A stretch of 64,000 nucleotides of DNA from Mangrovimonas sp. ST2L15 (lineage in GTDB: Bacteria > Bacteroidota > Bacteroidia > Flavobacteriales > Flavobacteriaceae), in contig NZ_LBIQ01000030.1 in NCBI RefSeq assembly GCF_001280515.1, positions 1,568,501 to 1,632,500 on the forward strand, written 5' to 3'. Position 1 is the first letter of the stretch. Each line of letters opens with the position of its first letter. Below the pieces are notes generated by a model, which was not told where the DNA came from, ran no database searches, and saw only the letters and a list, made by a program, of their open reading frames with translations. This document shows positions 61,385 to 64,000 of this stretch, in pieces. The position numbers and the translations under genes were made by a program.

Positions 61385-61621
61385 ATGGGACACTATGTAT
61401 ACATACTTTGGAGTGAATCGTTAGGAAGGTATTATTGTGTGGAATCCAAAGATGTAGATAACCGATTGTTGGTTCATAATAAAGGTGGGAATAAATATAC
61501 CACTAAAGGAATTCCTTGGAAACTTCAAGAAGTTTTTGAGGTTTCTAATCGCTCTGAAGCGAGAAAACTTGAAAATAAAATAAAGAAGCGAGGTATTAAA
61601 CGTTTTCTTGAAGATAGATAA
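61385..61621 (+). CDS. Small GIY-YIG-like protein lodged in a tRNA locus
   Basis: 78 residues. HYVYILWSESLGRYYCVESKDVDNRLLVHNKGGNKYTTKGIPWKLQEVFEVSNRSEARKLENKIKKRG follows the small GIY-YIG family throughout. However, the glycine normally present in YYVGS is replaced (YYCVES), so nuclease activity is doubtful. The ATG directly follows the broken tRNA copy, and the stop ends 2 bases before the intact tRNA-Pro. The gene and tRNA probably share one transcript. Confidence 0.7.
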   Translation: MGHYVYILWSESLGRYYCVESKDVDNRLLVHNKGGNKYTTKGIPWKLQEVFEVSNRSEARKLENKIKKRGIKRFLEDR

Positions 61622-61623
61622 TT

Positions 61624-61698
61624 CGGGATGTGGCGCAGTCCGGTTAGCGTACACGGCTGGGGGCCGTGTGGTCGCAGGTTCAAATCCTGTCATCCCGA
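61624..61698 (+). tRNA. tRNA-Pro (anticodon GGG)
   Basis: A full cloverleaf: acceptor CGGGATG/CATCCCG with discriminator A; D-stem GCGC/GCGT; anticodon stem CACGG/CCGTG around loop CTGGGGG (anticodon GGG); T-stem GCAGG/CCTGT around TTCAAAT. CCA is not encoded. A pyrimidine at the first base is unusual but pairs with the G at the acceptor's other end. Confidence 0.93.
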
Positions 61699-61815
61699 CA
61701 CTTTAAAGCAAAGGTTAATGTAGAAAGTTTACTTTCTTAAATTAGCCTTTTTGCTTTATATGAAATTAAAGCAACGCTTTAATTTGCAACATAAGCGATG
61801 ACAAATCGATTCTGT

Positions 61816-61833
61816 AAATCCTGTCATCCCGAC
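61816..61833 (+). repeat. Duplicate of the tRNA-Pro 3' end
   Basis: AAATCCTGTCATCCCGAC is identical to 61682-61699, the T-loop/acceptor end of the intact tRNA. With TCTGT before it, it looks like the 3' remnant of another tRNA-Pro copy. Confidence 0.8.
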
Positions 61834-61840
61834 GAAATGA

Positions 61841-61872
61841 AGTCCAACATGTATAATGTTGGACTTTTTTTA
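61841..61872 (+). terminator. Terminator of the tRNA-Pro transcript
   Basis: AGTCCAACAT and ATGTTGGACT pair perfectly around GTATA and run into seven T's. It lies just beyond the duplicated tRNA 3' end. Confidence 0.9.
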
Positions 61873-61905
61873 TAAACATTATTTTCATTGAGAGCATTTG
61901 TTTTG

Positions 61906-63693
61906 CTAATGCCCGACAATAATTTTTTTAGAGACAATGTGTTCAGTGTCTTGTACTAAATGTACAATATAGGCTCCAGAACTTAGATCTTTTGTTGAAT
62001 AATGATATTCTTGATTTTGTGATAAATCAACGTCATTCAAAATTTCTTTTCCTGTAATGTCATATAATGATACCTGCTGAAGGGTCAAATAATTTGGGTT
62101 TTTAATGATGATTTCAGATGTTGTTTGGTTATGAAAAACTACAATTGAATTTGAAATGGGTTCATCCATGCTTAGTGCTTCTTGAGTGAATGTAATTTCA
62201 AAACGATCGTTATAATTTTCTGCGTTTATCATTAATTCAAGGTTTTGCTCCCTTAAGTTTACATAAGAATCTGTCAACATATCATGTAAATAAATGGGCT
62301 GTACCTCATCAAAATTCTGTACATCAAAAATTCGAAAGCGAATGAGTTGTTGGCTATTTGATTTTACTATTAAGGGAATATGCAAGTCCTGATCAAAATT
62401 ATATGCTTGGATGCAGTAGGGATCGTTATTCCAAGTCCAGTGAGCATCTGAACTAAGGAATTCAGGACTTTTTGCTTCCAATCCATAGTCAAATCCACTG
62501 CTTGCACTTTCATGGAAATTCATCAATAGTTGTCTTGTATGGGTGTCGTTGAAATCAACATTAATTCGGAATCTTTGATAGTCACCTGGTACGATAGTCA
62601 AACCATTTTCATCATAACTTATTGGGGTTGAATTGGTCAGGTTGGTGTCAGACTCTTGATTTCTAAAAAAGAAACTGTTGCCATCAGATTCTTTAACAAA
62701 ATCCCTGTGGGCATTTTTAAAATAAGCTACTCCGGTGGAGCCTGTTTTCCCTTCTACCATAAATCCCTGTCCTATGGGGATGTACCTTTTAGCAATTTTG
62801 TTGCCTGATCCTGCTGGAAAATTAGTTGGTATACCATTGCTTAAATAGGTGGTGAAAGCAGCGGGGGTGAAGGAATCTACAAGACCATCAGAAGAAATAG
62901 TATAAGAAGCATAGCCACCCACATAATCGCTTAAAAAATGGGAGGTAGCCCCGGGAGCTTGTTCCCAATAGTACAGATATCCTGTTATGGCATTTTGATT
63001 GTCAGTATCCCAAATAAAATCTCTTGCGTCTAAAGCAGATGGATATGGATTGCCTACCAGAGTTAGTTGTTCAGCTAAAACACTAGTGGAAATTGTTCCG
63101 GAATTTGGTTTTCCTCTGAAGTCATACATTTGGTTGTTTCCAGACCCGTTAGTTCCTTTCATTGTAAAACCATAGGCTGTAGCAACATCCCCACTGTCAC
63201 CAACATAATCCCATTCACTGTATGCCGTTCCTGGGTCAAATTTCCATATCCAGTAATTTGAAATTACTAAAGGACTGGAAGTACCATCATAACCAGAGGT
63301 AAAGGATGCTGGTGCACTTGTTATAGGAGCGCTCATCACCTCATAAATATTATTATTGGGCCTAAATGGTCTATTACCAACGGAATTGGCTAGAGTATTA
63401 CCTACAGGTGAACACCAATAGTTATAAGCATATTCATTGACAGTGCCCCATTGGCAGACACTTAAAAGTCCTGTGCCAGAATTGCCAACTGTCCCTGTTC
63501 CTTGAAGAAGTTGTGCTTCATCTCTTAGGTAAAAAAGTGCCGTTGATTCCTGAATATTTACTTGGTCATTTACAAAAACCACCACGTCTGAGGCATATAC
63601 ATAGGCATTATTTCTTATCGTAAGCTGAGCATACCCGCCAAAATTTAGTAAAACAAAGAGAAAGAGTATGAAGTAGTTGCTTCTCATAAACAT
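61906..63693 (-). CDS. Secreted T9SS-sorted protein of unknown function
   Basis: 595 residues, or 593 from the ATG at 63687. A signal peptide ends at about NFGGYAQ. The large middle part is rich in Ser, Thr, Asn, Tyr and Trp (YAYNYWCSPVGNT, NYWIWKFDPGTAYSEWDYVGDSGDV, LVGNPYPSALDARDFI, IPIGQGFMVEG), as in Bacteroidota surface proteins with a repeated beta-domain. The last 80 residues (SLYDITGKEIL, YSTKDLSSGAYIVHLVQD, KKIIV) are a type A sorting domain. It should be secreted and attached at the cell surface; no enzymatic motif is visible. Confidence 0.8.
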   Translation of the reverse strand: MFMRSNYFILFLFVLLNFGGYAQLTIRNNAYVYASDVVVFVNDQVNIQESTALFYLRDEAQLLQGTGTVGNSGTGLLSVCQWGTVNEYAYNYWCSPVGNTLANSVGNRPFRPNNNIYEVMSAPITSAPASFTSGYDGTSSPLVISNYWIWKFDPGTAYSEWDYVGDSGDVATAYGFTMKGTNGSGNNQMYDFRGKPNSGTISTSVLAEQLTLVGNPYPSALDARDFIWDTDNQNAITGYLYYWEQAPGATSHFLSDYVGGYASYTISSDGLVDSFTPAAFTTYLSNGIPTNFPAGSGNKIAKRYIPIGQGFMVEGKTGSTGVAYFKNAHRDFVKESDGNSFFFRNQESDTNLTNSTPISYDENGLTIVPGDYQRFRINVDFNDTHTRQLLMNFHESASSGFDYGLEAKSPEFLSSDAHWTWNNDPYCIQAYNFDQDLHIPLIVKSNSQQLIRFRIFDVQNFDEVQPIYLHDMLTDSYVNLREQNLELMINAENYNDRFEITFTQEALSMDEPISNSIVVFHNQTTSEIIIKNPNYLTLQQVSLYDITGKEILNDVDLSQNQEYHYSTKDLSSGAYIVHLVQDTEHIVSKKIIVGH

Positions 63694-63731
63694 GATGTTT
63701 TCAATTCATCAATATAATTAGATAGGAAAAG

Positions 63732-63789
63732 AGGATACATAAGAGAATTTCCTTGGCCTAAGATAAAGACCATTATACTTATGTATCCT
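63732..63789. repeat. 12-base inverted repeat with 34-base loop
   Basis: AGGATACATAAG (63732-63743) and CTTATGTATCCT (63778-63789) are exact inverses in the spacer between two minus-strand genes. It could end transcription of the coiled-coil gene or mark the leader of the T9SS gene; there is no T-run on the minus strand. Confidence 0.5.
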
Positions 63790-63837
63790 TCAATCCCAGT
63801 TGGCAGTGTGGTTATTCTGCCATGATTAAAATTGCTA

Positions 63838-64000
63838 TTAATCGGTTTTGGTTGGCTCATTAGAAGCGCTGGTGTTAGTTGTGTTTTGCAATTGTAATTG
63901 AACTAGAATGTTTTGAATGCTTTCTTCCATGTTTAGGACCTGAGCTTGTAATTGATCATTTTTCTCCAAAATGAGTGTTTGCGACTCTTTGAGTTTTTTG
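63838..64000 (-). CDS. C-terminal end of a coiled-coil protein, 5' part outside the window
   Basis: The last 53 residues are visible: KKLKESQTLILEKNDQLQAQ and on to LQLQNTTNTSASNEPTKTD before the TAA at 63838. The heptad-like Leu/Ile/Val spacing with many Gln, Glu and Asn points to a coiled-coil end, as in trimeric surface or tail-fibre-like proteins of Flavobacteria that carry an intramolecular chaperone. The body of the gene lies beyond the window. Confidence 0.65.
   Translation of the reverse strand, partial: KKLKESQTLILEKNDQLQAQVLNMEESIQNILVQLQLQNTTNTSASNEPTKTD

Overview
The window looks like a piece of a marine-type Flavobacteriaceae (Bacteroidota) chromosome. The reasons are low GC, two secreted proteins with type IX secretion (T9SS) C-terminal tails, a fused CcoN-CcoO cbb3 oxidase with a one-haem CcoP, many short-signal lipoproteins, DUF3667, DUF4331 and LETM1-related genes, and promoters of the TTTG / TAnnTTTG type instead of -35/-10. 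All calls were made by reading the sequence; no database search was run.

Layout. 0-6.6 kb: minus-strand membrane proteins and lipoproteins (DUF1206, FKBP isomerase, DUF3667, CPBP protease, SDR epimerase) followed by small orphan genes with repeats around them. 6.9-9.3 kb: a LytS/LytTR two-component system whose kinase is fused to a 2TM domain. 9.4-17.3 kb: a secreted lipocalin-like T9SS protein, then a DUF4331-DUF4331-TPR-TonB receptor cluster. 17.3-19.9 kb: ECF sigma, anti-sigma and a GH172 hydrolase. 20-33 kb: a microaerobic/anaerobic block with Cu,Zn SOD, HemN, two universal stress proteins, the complete cbb3 oxidase set (ccoS, ccoNO, ccoQ, ccoP, ccoG, ccoH, a SafE-like protein, ccoI) and an FNR-type regulator. 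33-41 kb: an accessory region with an S9 peptidase, a GIY-YIG gene, a frameshifted acetyltransferase, orphan lipoproteins, an SMI1/KNR4 gene and several families of short repeats. 41-52.7 kb: a VWA/MoxR pair, YdeI, an M1 peptidase, trehalose synthesis (OtsA-OtsB fusion) divergent from a GH15 enzyme, and a GH95 lipoprotein. 52.8-61.1 kb: a MarR-controlled fatty-acid beta-oxidation operon plus an acyl-CoA ligase. 61.3-64 kb: tRNA-Pro(GGG) with a GIY-YIG gene lodged between duplicated tRNA parts, a T9SS protein, and the end of a coiled-coil protein.

How it works together. Three palindromes of the form TGAT-N4-RTCA stand upstream of hemN, the ccoS-ccoNO operon and ccoI. In each the palindrome centre is exactly 36.5 bases from the last base of the -7 element, which argues for one FNR-type regulon controlled by the regulator encoded in the same block. 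A 12-base palindrome overlapping the promoter of the marR-fadB-fadA-acyl-CoA dehydrogenase operon suggests autoregulated control of lipid breakdown.

The most unusual material is the link between small genes and short repeats. One GIY-YIG ORF ends inside a TCATCCTGAA palindrome. A second GIY-YIG ORF sits between a broken and an intact tRNA-Pro. A four-helix-bundle gene flanked by AG-rich inverted repeats interrupts the beta-oxidation operon. A set of orphan genes is separated by a recurring element of about 50 bp. Together these suggest small repeat-associated mobile cassettes without transposases.
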